DNA from: DASUBV01 sp036501025 | GTDB taxonomy: Bacteria > Actinomycetota > Actinomycetes > Streptosporangiales > Streptosporangiaceae | Direction: 5' to 3' | Length of the DNA: 64,000 nt | Assembly (NCBI GenBank): GCA_036501025.1 | Contig: DASYBB010000059.1 | Coordinates: 5,546 to 69,545, forward strand | Shown here: piece by piece, positions 48,887-57,834 of the stretch | Numbering within the stretch: position 1 is the stretch's first letter | Layout of the letters: each line of letters begins with the position of its first letter | The notes under the pieces: generated by a model | Told to the model about the DNA's origin: nothing | Seen by the model: only the letters and a program-made list of their open reading frames with translations | Databases searched by the model: none | Translations under genes and position numbers: made by a program

Positions 48887-51130
48887 ATGGCACCGAACGA
48901 CAAGACGAGCACCAGGGGTGGCGTCGGCGGCGACAGGGAGAAGTCCCTGGAGACCGCGCTGGCCCAGATCGAGCGGCAGTTCGGCCGGGGTGCCATCATG
49001 CGGCTCGGCGAGGAGACCCGCGTCCCGATCGAGGTGATCCCGAGCGGCTCCATCGCCCTGGACGTCGCGCTCGGCATCGGCGGCTACCCGCGCGGCCGGA
49101 TCGTGGAGATCTACGGCCCGGAGAGCTCAGGCAAGACCACCCTCGCCCTGCACGCGGTGGCCAACGCGCAGAAGGCCGGCGGCATCGCCGCGTTCATTGA
49201 CGCCGAGCACGCCCTGGACCCCGACTACGCCCAGAAGCTCGGCGTGGACACCGACGCGCTGCTGGTCTCCCAGCCGGACACCGGCGAGCAGGCCCTGGAG
49301 ATCGCTGACATGCTGGTCCGGTCCGGGGCCATCGACATCATCGTCATCGACTCGGTGGCCGCGCTGGTCCCGCGCGCGGAGATCGAGGGCGAGATGGGCG
49401 ACAGCCACGTCGGCCTCCAGGCCCGGCTGATGTCCCAGGCGCTCCGCAAGATCGCCGGCGCCCTGAACAACACCAAGACCACCGCCGTCTTCATCAACCA
49501 GCTCCGCGAGAAGATCGGCGTGATGTTCGGCTGTGCGTCCTGGTATACGTATGTCACTCTCGCCGACGGGAGCCGGGAGCGTATCGGGAAGATCGTCAAC
49601 CAGAAGATGCCGGTCGAGGTGCTTTCCTACGACCCGGAAATCGGAAAGGTCGTCCCGAAGAAGGTAGTCAACTGGTTCAACAATGGCACTACTGAGGAGT
49701 TCCTGCACTTCGTCGTCGAGCGGCCCGGAGGGGGCACCGGTCATGGTCGGGCCATCATGGACCTCACCCGCAATCACCTCGTCCGCACCCCAGGCGGATG
49801 GCGCGAGGCTGGTGAGATAGCAGTTGGCGACCGAGTCATGCTCGCCCAGGAGAGCGTGCTGAGCCCCTCTCAAAAGCAGCTGATATTCGGAAGTCTGATG
49901 GGTGACGGCAATCTGTCAAAGCCCGTTCGCCGAGACGATCACAGCGGCCGATTCCGGATGGGGCATGGTGCCAAGCAGACGGCATACTTGGACTGGAAGG
50001 TCTCCCTTCTATCCAACGTCTCCCATTGCAAGACGACCAACGCCAAGGGCGCGGTCTTCGTGGACTTCACCCCCCTGGCCGAGCTAGGTGAACTGCGGGA
50101 AGTGGTTTACCAGGGAGACGGAAAGCGGCACCTTACCTGGGACTTCCTGAAGGAACTCACACCGCTCGCGCTGGCCGTCTGGTACATGGATGACGGAACT
50201 TTCACCCTCCGGTCCAAGGGTGTCCAGGAGAGGACGCAAGGCGGGAGCGGCCGGGTCGAGATCTGCGTAGAGGCGATGAGCCCTGGATCGCGGGAGCGAC
50301 TTGTCCAGTACCTCAGGGACACGCACGGTCTCGATGTCAAGCTGCGGGTCAGTGGCGCGAAGCGGATCTCGGTCCTGCAGTTCACCACTGCAGCCTCGAG
50401 CAAGTTCCAAAAGTTGGTCGCACCGTACGTGCATCCCTCGATGGAGTACAAGTTGCTGCCACGTTTCCGCGGGCAGTTCGCAGTCGAGCCGGAGTTCGTC
50501 GAGCCTGTCATCCACCCAGCGCCTGCCCGAGTACTCGACATCACGGTCAAGGCGGATTACCAGAAGAAGAGCCGCTACGACATTGAGATCGAGGGCTCGC
50601 ACAACTACTTCGCCGACGGCGTCATGGTCCACAACAGTCCGGAGACGACCACGGGCGGCAAGGCGCTGAAGTTCTACGCGTCCGTGCGGGTGGACGTGCG
50701 GCGGATCGAGACGCTCAAGGACGGGACCGACGCGGTCGGCAACCGGACCCGGGCCAAGATCGTGAAGAACAAGGTGTCGCCGCCATTCAAGGTGGCCGAG
50801 TTCGACATCCTGTACGGCATCGGGATCAGCCGCGAGGGCAGCCTCATCGACCTCGGCGTTGAGCAGTCCATCGTGCGCAAGGCCGGCGCCTGGTACACCT
50901 ACGACGGCGACCAGCTGGGCCAGGGCAAGGAGAACGCCCGGACGTTCCTGAAGCAGAACCCGGACGTGGCCAACGAGATCGAGAAGAAGATCAAGGAAAA
51001 GCTTCACGTGGGTCCCCAGGTCAACGCGGACGCCTCCACCGCCGCCGCGGCAGCTGCCCCGGCCCCGGCCGCTGCTGCCGCCGGCAAGGCCGGCGCCAAG
51101 GCCACGCTGACGGCCCTGCGCACGGACTAG
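48887..51130 (+). CDS. recA: recombinase RecA precursor with an intein
   Basis: A 747-aa precursor: a 379-aa RecA plus a 368-aa intein. RecA shows Walker A GPESSGKTT, VIDSVAALVPRAE (Walker B), the L1 region EGEMGDSHVG and the L2 loop, followed by SPETTTGGKALKFYASVR. The intein interrupts L2 after KIGVMFG and RecA resumes at Ser. RecA coats single-stranded DNA, drives strand exchange and triggers LexA self-cleavage. AGGAG 6 nt before the ATG sets the start. The Ala/Pro/Gly tail (about 715-740) is typical of actinobacteria. recX follows 2 bp after the stop. Confidence 0.96.
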   Translation: MAPNDKTSTRGGVGGDREKSLETALAQIERQFGRGAIMRLGEETRVPIEVIPSGSIALDVALGIGGYPRGRIVEIYGPESSGKTTLALHAVANAQKAGGIAAFIDAEHALDPDYAQKLGVDTDALLVSQPDTGEQALEIADMLVRSGAIDIIVIDSVAALVPRAEIEGEMGDSHVGLQARLMSQALRKIAGALNNTKTTAVFINQLREKIGVMFGCASWYTYVTLADGSRERIGKIVNQKMPVEVLSYDPEIGKVVPKKVVNWFNNGTTEEFLHFVVERPGGGTGHGRAIMDLTRNHLVRTPGGWREAGEIAVGDRVMLAQESVLSPSQKQLIFGSLMGDGNLSKPVRRDDHSGRFRMGHGAKQTAYLDWKVSLLSNVSHCKTTNAKGAVFVDFTPLAELGELREVVYQGDGKRHLTWDFLKELTPLALAVWYMDDGTFTLRSKGVQERTQGGSGRVEICVEAMSPGSRERLVQYLRDTHGLDVKLRVSGAKRISVLQFTTAASSKFQKLVAPYVHPSMEYKLLPRFRGQFAVEPEFVEPVIHPAPARVLDITVKADYQKKSRYDIEIEGSHNYFADGVMVHNSPETTTGGKALKFYASVRVDVRRIETLKDGTDAVGNRTRAKIVKNKVSPPFKVAEFDILYGIGISREGSLIDLGVEQSIVRKAGAWYTYDGDQLGQGKENARTFLKQNPDVANEIEKKIKEKLHVGPQVNADASTAAAAAAPAPAAAAAGKAGAKATLTALRTD
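49532..50635 (+). mobile_element. RecA intein with LAGLIDADG homing endonuclease
   Basis: A 368-aa in-frame intein. It has Cys at its first residue, the block-B Thr-x2-His in LTRNHLVRTPGGW, the C-terminal splicing block RYDIEIEGSHNYFADG and the terminal VMVHN followed by extein Ser. All residues needed for splicing are visible. Two LAGLIDADG helices, LIFGSLMGDG and LAVWYMDDGT, both keep their catalytic Asp, so the homing endonuclease may be active. Codon use is visibly less GC-biased than in flanking recA. The insertion point matches the Mycobacterium leprae type site in L2, not the M. tuberculosis site. Confidence 0.95.
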
Positions 51131-51132
51131 CC

Positions 51133-51684
51133 ATGGCCCGCGCCGATCCGGATCAGGCGGGCCTGCCCGCCGACCCGGAGGCGGTGGCCCGGCAGATCTG
51201 CCTGCAGCTGCTGACGGCTGCGCCGCGGACCCGGGCGCAGCTCGCCAGCGCGCTGGCCCGCCGCGGCGTGCCGCAGGAGGCGGCCGACGCGGTGCTGGAG
51301 CGGTTCGCCGACGTCCAGCTCATCGACGACGCGCTGTTCGCCCGGGCCTGGGTCGACTCCCGGCACCACGGGCGCGGCCTCGCCCGTCGTGCCCTCGCCG
51401 CTGAGCTGCGGCAGCGCGGCGTCGCCACGCAGGACATCCAGTCCGCGGTCAGCCGCCTGGATCCCGAGCAGGAGCAGGCCACGGCCCGCGCCCTGGTCGA
51501 GCGGCGGCTGGAGGCCATGCGCGGCCTGCCGGCGCCGGTCCGGATCCGGCGGCTGACCGGGATGCTGGCCCGGAAGGGCTACCCGGCCGAGCTGTCCTAC
51601 CGCGTCGTCCGCGCCGCGCTGGCCGACCAGGTGCCGGACGAGTTCGGGGCCGAGCCGAGCTTCGACGAGATCCCCGACGACTGA
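51133..51684 (+). CDS. recX: regulatory protein RecX
   Basis: A 183-aa RecX that modulates RecA filaments. Three helical repeats are seen: LLTAAPRTRAQLASALARRGVP, the central FADVQLIDDALFARAWVDSR and GRGLARRALAAELRQRGV, and the C-terminal RIRRLTGMLARKGYPAELSYRVV. It starts 2 bp after recA, in the usual recA-recX operon under the same LexA control. Confidence 0.92.
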   Translation: MARADPDQAGLPADPEAVARQICLQLLTAAPRTRAQLASALARRGVPQEAADAVLERFADVQLIDDALFARAWVDSRHHGRGLARRALAAELRQRGVATQDIQSAVSRLDPEQEQATARALVERRLEAMRGLPAPVRIRRLTGMLARKGYPAELSYRVVRAALADQVPDEFGAEPSFDEIPDD

Positions 51685-52374
51685 CCGCGGCCCGGCGGGG
51701 CGGGACTGTCCGGGCAAGTCCGCGACCTGCAGCGATTAACCCGTCGTTCACCCTTAGGGGCACCACCGCGTCTACCAGCGGTTCCCTGCTGGCTGGGCCA
51801 CGTTGACCAAACCGTTATTCTCGGCTTAATCTCACGGCAGCGAGGTTTTTCTCCGCGCAGGGCGGATGAGCGGTATGAGGAATATGCGATAAGAGAGCGC
51901 TGGACGGCCCGGGCAGTACCTCAGCCGGGCTGGCCGGGAGCTTTTGACCGTGACGGACGACCGACGGGTGGTCACCGGACCGGGACGGGCCTACAGGACG
52001 GCCTGACTTGGCTGGACCGCCCGGTGAAGGGAGCAGCCAGCACTACGGCAGTCTCGGCAGGCACTGAGCTCGCGCCCGGCGGCGCCCGCTCGCGTCGGCT
52101 GCTGGGCAGCGCCAGCGCAGCTGGTGCTGACTACGGCCATGCGGGTCAGGTGGCACTGCGGGTCAGCGGCATGCTCCCGGGCATGCGGCACCCGGATCCC
52201 GGCGCGTGGTGCGGCCGGGACGACCGGCGGACCGCACGATGCCGACGGTCTCGCCATGGTCTGTGCCGTGACCAGCTTTCCTGCGCGAAGTACCCCTCGC
52301 TGGAGGGCATGTGCACCTGACGCGCATGCCCGTCAGGGTCCATGACCTGGGCCGCAGGCGGGAAGGGGTGCGAC
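51685..52374 (+). other. 690-bp region between recX and rny without a supported gene
   Basis: Several short open frames exist here on both strands, but none has a recognisable domain, a good ribosome site and typical codon use together. A sigma-70-like promoter lies at 51803-51831. If it is used, rny has a leader of about 540 nt. An 8-codon ORF (ATG at 51866, TAA at 51890) lies near the expected transcript start. No known riboswitch pattern was recognised. Confidence 0.5.
51803..51831 (+). promoter_or_regulatory. candidate housekeeping promoter upstream of rny
   Basis: TTGACC is followed by 17 nt and TTAATC. It is the best -35/-10 pair in the recX-rny gap. Confidence 0.5.
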
Positions 52375-54108
52375 TTGAACAGCGGAGTTTTGCTCACGGT
52401 GGCGATCGTCGTGTGCGTCATCGCGCTGGCCGCGCTCATCGCGCTCGTGCTGGTGATCCGCCGCGGTGCCAGCTTGCTGCAGGGCACCGCCGCCGCCCGC
52501 GAGGCGCCGGCCCAGGCCGAGGTACCGGCCCAGCCCGCGCAGACCGCCGAGCCCGAGCCCGCCGAGGCCCGCACCGCTGACATCCCGCCCGCCTCCCCCG
52601 CCGTGCTGGACCCCGCCGCGCCCGCCGTGCCGGACCCCGCCGCCACCGCCGCGGCCGCCCGCCAGGCCGAGGAGGTCCTCGCCCAGGCCGAGCAGGACGC
52701 CGCGGCCATCGTGGCCCGGGCCGAGGCCTCGGCGGCCCAGGCCGACCAGTCCCGCCGCGAGGTGGAGACCGAGATCAAGACGGTCAAGGAAGAGATCCGG
52801 CTGCTGCGCGCCGACCTGGAGCGCCGTGAGGTCCGCCTGGCCGAGCGCGAGCAGCGGATGCACGAGGAGGCCCGCAAGGCCGACCAGCGTTCCGACGCGC
52901 TGGACACCGTCTCCCGCGAGCTCGACCAGCAGCGGGCCGAGCTCCAGCGGCTCGACGCCCAGCGCCGGGAGGTCCTGGAGCGGGTCGCCGGGCTGACCGC
53001 CGACCAGGCCAAGGCCGAGCTGGTCGCCGGGATCGAGTACCAGGCCAAGCGCGAGGCCGCCCTGATCATCCGGGACATCGAGGGCGAGGCCCGCAAGGAG
53101 GGCGACAAGCGCGCGCGCAAGATCGTGACGCTGGCCATCCAGCGGGTCGCCAGCGAGCAGACCAGCGAGTCCGTGGTCTCGGTGCTGCACCTGCCGGGTG
53201 ACGAGATGAAGGGCCGGATCATCGGCCGCGAGGGCCGCAACATCCGTGCCTTCGAGTCCGTGACCGGCGTGAACCTGATCATTGACGACACGCCGGAGGC
53301 CGTGCTCCTGTCGTGCTTCGATCCCGTCCGCCGCGAGGTGGGCCGGCTCACGCTGGAGCGCCTGGTCCTGGACGGCCGGATCCACCCCCAGCGCATCGAG
53401 GAGGCCTACGACCGGAGCAAGGCCGAGATCGAGCAGCTCTGCGTCCGGGCCGGCGAGGACGCGCTGGTGGACGTCGGCATCACCGAGATGCACCCCGAGC
53501 TGACCAACCTGCTCGGGCGGCTGCGCTACCGCACGTCCTACGGGCAGAACGTGCTCAAGCACCTCATCGAGTCCGCGCACATCGCCGGGATGATGGCCAG
53601 CGAGCTGGGCCTGGACCCGGTGCTCATGAAGCGCTGCACCGTGCTGCATGACATCGGCAAGGCGCTCACCCACGAGGTGCAGGGCAGCCACGCGCTCATC
53701 GGCGCGGAGATCGCCCGCCGGTACGGCGAGTCGCCCGACGTGGTGCACGCCATCGAGGCCCACCACAACGAGGTCGAGGTGCGCACCGTCGAGGCCGTCC
53801 TGACCCAGGCCGCCGACGCCATCAGCGGCGGCCGGCCGGGCGCGCGCCGCGAGTCGCTGGAGGCCTACGTCAAGCGGCTGGAGCGGCTCGAGCAGATCGC
53901 GCTGTCCCGCGAGGGCGTGGAGAAGGTCTTCGCCATGCAGGCCGGCCGCGAGGTCCGGATCATGGTCAAGCCGACCGACGTGGACGACATCCAGGCCCAG
54001 GTCATCGCCCGCGACGTGGCCAAGCAGGTCGAGGAGGAACTGACCTACCCGGGCCAGATCCGGGTCACGGTCGTCCGCGAGTCCCGGGCCACGGAGTTCG
54101 CCCGCTAG
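52375..54108 (+). CDS. rny: ribonuclease Y
   Basis: A 577-aa membrane-anchored endoribonuclease that starts mRNA decay. The first ~25 residues form the membrane helix (VLLTVAIVVCVIALAALIALVLV). A Pro/Ala-rich stretch and a long coiled coil (about 95-230) follow. The KH domain has GRIIGREGRNIRAFESVTG and the HD domain HDIGKALTHEVQGSHALIG. TTG at 52375 is chosen: it directly precedes the membrane helix and AAGGGG lies 6 nt before it. RNase Y sits next to recA/recX and miaB in several actinobacteria. Confidence 0.93.
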   Translation: MNSGVLLTVAIVVCVIALAALIALVLVIRRGASLLQGTAAAREAPAQAEVPAQPAQTAEPEPAEARTADIPPASPAVLDPAAPAVPDPAATAAAARQAEEVLAQAEQDAAAIVARAEASAAQADQSRREVETEIKTVKEEIRLLRADLERREVRLAEREQRMHEEARKADQRSDALDTVSRELDQQRAELQRLDAQRREVLERVAGLTADQAKAELVAGIEYQAKREAALIIRDIEGEARKEGDKRARKIVTLAIQRVASEQTSESVVSVLHLPGDEMKGRIIGREGRNIRAFESVTGVNLIIDDTPEAVLLSCFDPVRREVGRLTLERLVLDGRIHPQRIEEAYDRSKAEIEQLCVRAGEDALVDVGITEMHPELTNLLGRLRYRTSYGQNVLKHLIESAHIAGMMASELGLDPVLMKRCTVLHDIGKALTHEVQGSHALIGAEIARRYGESPDVVHAIEAHHNEVEVRTVEAVLTQAADAISGGRPGARRESLEAYVKRLERLEQIALSREGVEKVFAMQAGREVRIMVKPTDVDDIQAQVIARDVAKQVEEELTYPGQIRVTVVRESRATEFAR

Positions 54109-54123
54109 CTGGGCTGGCTAGCG
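54103..54123. terminator. hairpin containing both stop codons of the rny / S9-peptidase pair
   Basis: CGCTAGC (54103-54109) pairs with GCTAGCG (54117-54123) around a 7-nt loop. The rny stop and the convergent peptidase stop both lie inside it. Confidence 0.5.
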
Positions 54124-56253
54124 GCCCGGCTTGCCCTCCGAGACGTCGATCTGCGGGACGCCGGGCGGGTTGAAGCCAAGAATCTGGCCATAGAACGACA
54201 GCTCGGCCTCGACCGCCGTCATCCGCGTCTCGGCCTTCCGGAAGCCGTGCGATTCGCCCTCGAAGCTCAGGTAGGCGTGCCGGATGCCGTGCTCGGCCAG
54301 GTCAGCCGCGATCGACTCCGACTGGGCGGGCGGGACGATGGGGTCGTCCAGGCCCTGGAGCAGCAGGATCGGCGGCGTCGCGGTGGTCACGTGCCCCACC
54401 GGCGCCCGCTCGGCGTAGACCGCCTCGAAGCCGGGCAGCGGCCCGAGCAGCCCGTCCAGGTAGCGCGACTCGAAGTCGTGCGTCTCGGCGGCGAAGCTGC
54501 GCAGGTCCGCGACGCCGTAGTACGAGGTCGCGGCGCCGAACACCGGCCCGGACGCGGCGGTGCCCGTGGTCACCGCGGCCAGGGCCGTCCAGCCCCCCGC
54601 AGACCCGCCCCGGATGGCCAGCCGCTTCGGGTCGGCCTCGCCCGCCTCGGCCAGGGTCCGGGCGGCCGCGATCGCGTCCTCCACGTCGACCACGCCCCAC
54701 TTCCGCCGCAGCCGCTCCCGGTAGGAACGGCCGTAGCCCGTCGACCCGCCGTAGTTGACGTCCACCACCCCGATGCCGCGGCTGGTGAAGTAGGCCTTCT
54801 CCAGGTCCAGCAGCGGCGACACGGCGGCCGTCGGGCCGCCGTGGACCCAGACCACGTACGGCGGCAGCTCGCCCGGCGCCGCGGTCGCGTCCGGGCTGGT
54901 CGGCGGGTACACCAGCGCGTGCACCACCCGCCCGTACGGGCCCTCCAGCTGCCGGGCCCGCGGGACCGGCAGGTAGTCGATGTCGGGGAGCTCGTCGAGC
55001 TCCTGCCGCAGGATGTCCGACTTGCCCGTGGCGGCGTCGATGCGGACGACCGACGTCGGCTGCAGCGGGCCGCCGGCCACGCCGGCGATCACCATTCCGG
55101 CCGCGGAGACCGAGTAGCTGAACTCGGGCAGCGGGGTGTCCAGCTCGGTCAGCTCGCACGTGTCCGGGTCCAGGATGCTCAGCCGGGTGCCGCCCTGGCC
55201 GTGCACGACCGCCAGCCGGCCGTCGCCCAGCATCGCGAACGGCCGCGGGCCGAGCTGCCAGAGCGGCCCGGCGAACTCCTCGTCGGCCGGGAAGAGGGCC
55301 TGCGGCGGCTGGCCGGACAGGCCGAGCTCGTAGATGTTCCACCAGCCGGTCCAGTCGGTCGCCACGTACAGGCTCGAGTTGTCTTTCCACAGCGGGGCCA
55401 GGACCGACTCCCGGATGCTGCCCTTGAGCAGCCTGCTCTTGCCCGGCACCCCGTCCTCGACGGCCGCGACCCGCAGCTCGGTGCCGTCCCAGGGCATGTG
55501 CGGGTGATTCCACGAGATCCAGGCCAGCCGGCTGCCGTCGGGGGACGGGGTCGGGAACGCGAAGAAGTCCGGGCCGGTGACCAGGACCCGGATCGCCGCC
55601 GCGTCGGCCGCCGCCGAGCCGTCCAGCGGGACGGCCACGATCGAGCGGGTGACGGCCCCGCCGTCGTGGCGCTCCAGCACGCACCAGATCTCCGTGTCGC
55701 CCGCCGCGAGCACGAAGTCGGCGTAGCGCAGCGAGCCGGCCGCCAGCGTCCCGGTCCCTGAGCCGGCCGGCACCTTCTGGGGGTCGGGGGTGAGCGGCCG
55801 CGGCTCCCCCCTGCCCTCCGCCGTCTCCCGGCCGGCCAGGTACAGCCGCTGGTCGGCGAAGTTGGCGAAGACGATCGCCCGGCCCCGCGGCCGGGCCTTG
55901 CTGCCCGGCGCGGCCTGGGCGGGCACCGGCAGGTAGGACAGCCCGCCGTACTCGTGCACGCGGGTCCGCGCGTTCCACGGGGCGGGCAGCAGCGCCGTGC
56001 GCCGGCCTCCCGCGGCCTGGCACATGACCGTGACCCGGCCGCCCTCGTCCGGCTGGGTCTCCTGCCACCAGACGTCGCCGCCGATGATCGTCGGGAAGGA
56101 CAGGCGGCGGCCGCTGCGGGCGACATCAGCGGAGGAAATGGGCGATGGCCACTCGCCGAAGGGCACTTCCAGCTTGGCCGGCGGTGCCGCCGACTCCACC
56201 GTTTCGTCCGCCGAACTGTCCATCACACCCGCGCCGCCATCTGTCATAGGCAT
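54118..56253 (-). CDS. S9-family prolyl-oligopeptidase-type serine peptidase
   Basis: A 711-aa enzyme with an N-terminal beta-propeller (about 50-430; repeats such as SPDGSRLAWISWNHPHMPWDGTEL) and a C-terminal alpha/beta hydrolase domain. The catalytic Ser is in RGGSAGGWTAL, Asp in QGLDDPIVPP and His in EGESHGF. The loop YVVWVHGGPTAAVSP provides the oxyanion hole. This is the acylaminoacyl-/dipeptidyl-peptidase-like group. No signal peptide is seen, so it is cytoplasmic. ATG at 56253 has AGGG 6 nt upstream; ATGs at 56247 and 56223 are alternatives. Confidence 0.88.
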   Translation of the reverse strand: MPMTDGGAGVMDSSADETVESAAPPAKLEVPFGEWPSPISSADVARSGRRLSFPTIIGGDVWWQETQPDEGGRVTVMCQAAGGRRTALLPAPWNARTRVHEYGGLSYLPVPAQAAPGSKARPRGRAIVFANFADQRLYLAGRETAEGRGEPRPLTPDPQKVPAGSGTGTLAAGSLRYADFVLAAGDTEIWCVLERHDGGAVTRSIVAVPLDGSAAADAAAIRVLVTGPDFFAFPTPSPDGSRLAWISWNHPHMPWDGTELRVAAVEDGVPGKSRLLKGSIRESVLAPLWKDNSSLYVATDWTGWWNIYELGLSGQPPQALFPADEEFAGPLWQLGPRPFAMLGDGRLAVVHGQGGTRLSILDPDTCELTELDTPLPEFSYSVSAAGMVIAGVAGGPLQPTSVVRIDAATGKSDILRQELDELPDIDYLPVPRARQLEGPYGRVVHALVYPPTSPDATAAPGELPPYVVWVHGGPTAAVSPLLDLEKAYFTSRGIGVVDVNYGGSTGYGRSYRERLRRKWGVVDVEDAIAAARTLAEAGEADPKRLAIRGGSAGGWTALAAVTTGTAASGPVFGAATSYYGVADLRSFAAETHDFESRYLDGLLGPLPGFEAVYAERAPVGHVTTATPPILLLQGLDDPIVPPAQSESIAADLAEHGIRHAYLSFEGESHGFRKAETRMTAVEAELSFYGQILGFNPPGVPQIDVSEGKPGR

Positions 56254-56307
56254 ATCGTGCCCTACTGCGCGTGATCCCGCGCGGCGCGGCAGCCCCGTAG
56301 CAGGGCC

Positions 56308-56313
56308 TACCCT
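56308..56313 (+). promoter_or_regulatory. -10 element of a leaderless miaB promoter
   Basis: TACCCT is followed by 7 nt and the ATG at 56321, with no convincing ribosome site. Confidence 0.45.
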
Positions 56314-56320
56314 GGTGGGC

Positions 56321-57823
56321 ATGGCGGGCGCCACCCAGCAGCGAACCTTTGACATCCGCACCTACGGGTGCCAGATGAACATGCACGATTCCGAGCGGCT
56401 GGCCGGGCTGCTCGAGACGGCCGGCTATGAGCGCGCCCCCGACGGAGCCGAGCCCGATGTCGTCGTGTTCAACACCTGCGCCGTCCGGGAGAACGCCGAC
56501 AACCGCCTGTACGGGAACCTCGGCCACCTGCTGCCGGTCAAGACCGCGCATCCCGGCATGCAGATCGCGGTCGGCGGCTGCCTGGCCCAGAAGGACCGCG
56601 CGGCCATCATCAAGCGCGCACCCTGGGTGGATGTCGTCTTCGGCACCCATAACATCGGCTCGCTGCCGGTGCTCCTGGAGCGCGCCCGGGTGCAGGAAGA
56701 GGCCCAGGTCGAGATCCTGGAGTCACTGGAGCGGTTCCCGTCGGTGCTGCCCGCGCGCCGGGAGTCGCCGTACTCCGCGTGGGTCGCCATCTCCGTCGGC
56801 TGCAACAACACCTGCACCTTCTGCATCGTGCCCAGCCTCCGCGGCCGCGAGGAGGACCGGCGCCCCGGCGACGTGCTGGCCGAGATCCGGGCCCTCGTCG
56901 ACGAGGGCGTTCTCGAGGTCACGCTGCTCGGCCAGAATGTGAACTCCTATGGCGTGGGGTTCGGGGATCAGCGGGCGTTCGGCAAGCTCCTGCGGGCGTG
57001 CGGTGAGATCGAGGGCCTGGAGCGCGTCCGGTTCACCTCGCCGCACCCGCGCGACTTCACCGACGACGTCATCGCCGCCATGGCCGAGACGCCCAACGTC
57101 ATGCCCCAGCTGCACATGCCGCTCCAGTCCGGCTCGGACGCGGTGCTGCGGTCCATGCGCCGGGCCTACCGGCGGGACAAGTACCTGGCCATCATCGACC
57201 GGGTCCGGGCCGCCATGCCCGAGGCCGCTATCACGACCGACATCATCGTCGGATTCCCCGGCGAGACCGAGAGTGACTTCTGCGACACTCTCGACATCGT
57301 CCGCCGGGCTAGCTTCGCCGGGGCCTTCACCTTCCAGTACTCCATCCGCCCCGGCACCCCCGCGGCGACGCTGCCCGACCAGATTCCGCCCGACGTCGTG
57401 CGCGACCGGTACGAGCGGCTGGCCGCGCTGGTAACCGAGGTGTCCTGGCAGGAAAACCAGAAGCTGACCGGGACCCAGGTCGACGTCCTGGTCGCCGACG
57501 GGGAGGGCCGCAAGGACGACGCCACCCACCGGATGTCGGGCCGCGCCGCAGACAACCGGCTGGTCCACTTCACGCCCGCCAGCGCCGGGCCGGCCGGCGA
57601 CCCCGGTGCCGCCCCGCGCCCGGGCGACATCGTCACCACGGTCGTGACCCGCGGCGCGCCGACTTACCTGCTGGCTGACCGTGCGCCACTGAATGTCCGC
57701 CGGACCCGCGGCGGCGACGCCTGGGCCGCCCGCCACGCCGCGCCCAGCTCAGCCGAGCGCGCCTCCGGCGACGCCGCGCCGGGCGTCCTGCTGGGCATGC
57801 CGACCGCGCGCCCCACCGCCTGA
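56321..57823 (+). CDS. miaB: tRNA-2-methylthio-N6-dimethylallyladenosine synthase
   Basis: A 500-aa radical-SAM methylthiotransferase acting on isopentenylated A37 of tRNA, the product of MiaA. The MTTase cysteines are in TYGCQMN, FNTCAVRE and VGGCLAQK. The radical-SAM motif is GCNNTCTFCIVPSLRGRE. The TRAM domain is at about 385-460 and a Pro/Ala/Gly tail follows. The motif SLRGREEDR and miaA one gene downstream identify MiaB rather than RimO. Confidence 0.95.
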   Translation: MAGATQQRTFDIRTYGCQMNMHDSERLAGLLETAGYERAPDGAEPDVVVFNTCAVRENADNRLYGNLGHLLPVKTAHPGMQIAVGGCLAQKDRAAIIKRAPWVDVVFGTHNIGSLPVLLERARVQEEAQVEILESLERFPSVLPARRESPYSAWVAISVGCNNTCTFCIVPSLRGREEDRRPGDVLAEIRALVDEGVLEVTLLGQNVNSYGVGFGDQRAFGKLLRACGEIEGLERVRFTSPHPRDFTDDVIAAMAETPNVMPQLHMPLQSGSDAVLRSMRRAYRRDKYLAIIDRVRAAMPEAAITTDIIVGFPGETESDFCDTLDIVRRASFAGAFTFQYSIRPGTPAATLPDQIPPDVVRDRYERLAALVTEVSWQENQKLTGTQVDVLVADGEGRKDDATHRMSGRAADNRLVHFTPASAGPAGDPGAAPRPGDIVTTVVTRGAPTYLLADRAPLNVRRTRGGDAWAARHAAPSSAERASGDAAPGVLLGMPTARPTA

Positions 57824-57834
57824 CGGCTCGAACG

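Noticed and set aside
48887..51130. recA disrupted by a frameshift or pseudogene
   Set aside because: The insertion is in frame with complete intein splicing motifs, and both RecA halves are intact.
51832..52300. A c-di-AMP (ydaO-type) riboswitch in the rny leader
   Set aside because: The conserved core words of that riboswitch were looked for and not found.
52024..52320. A possible 98-aa protein between recX and rny
   Set aside because: There is no ribosome site, no hydrophobic or domain pattern, and competing frames exist on both strands, so I treat the region as non-coding leader.
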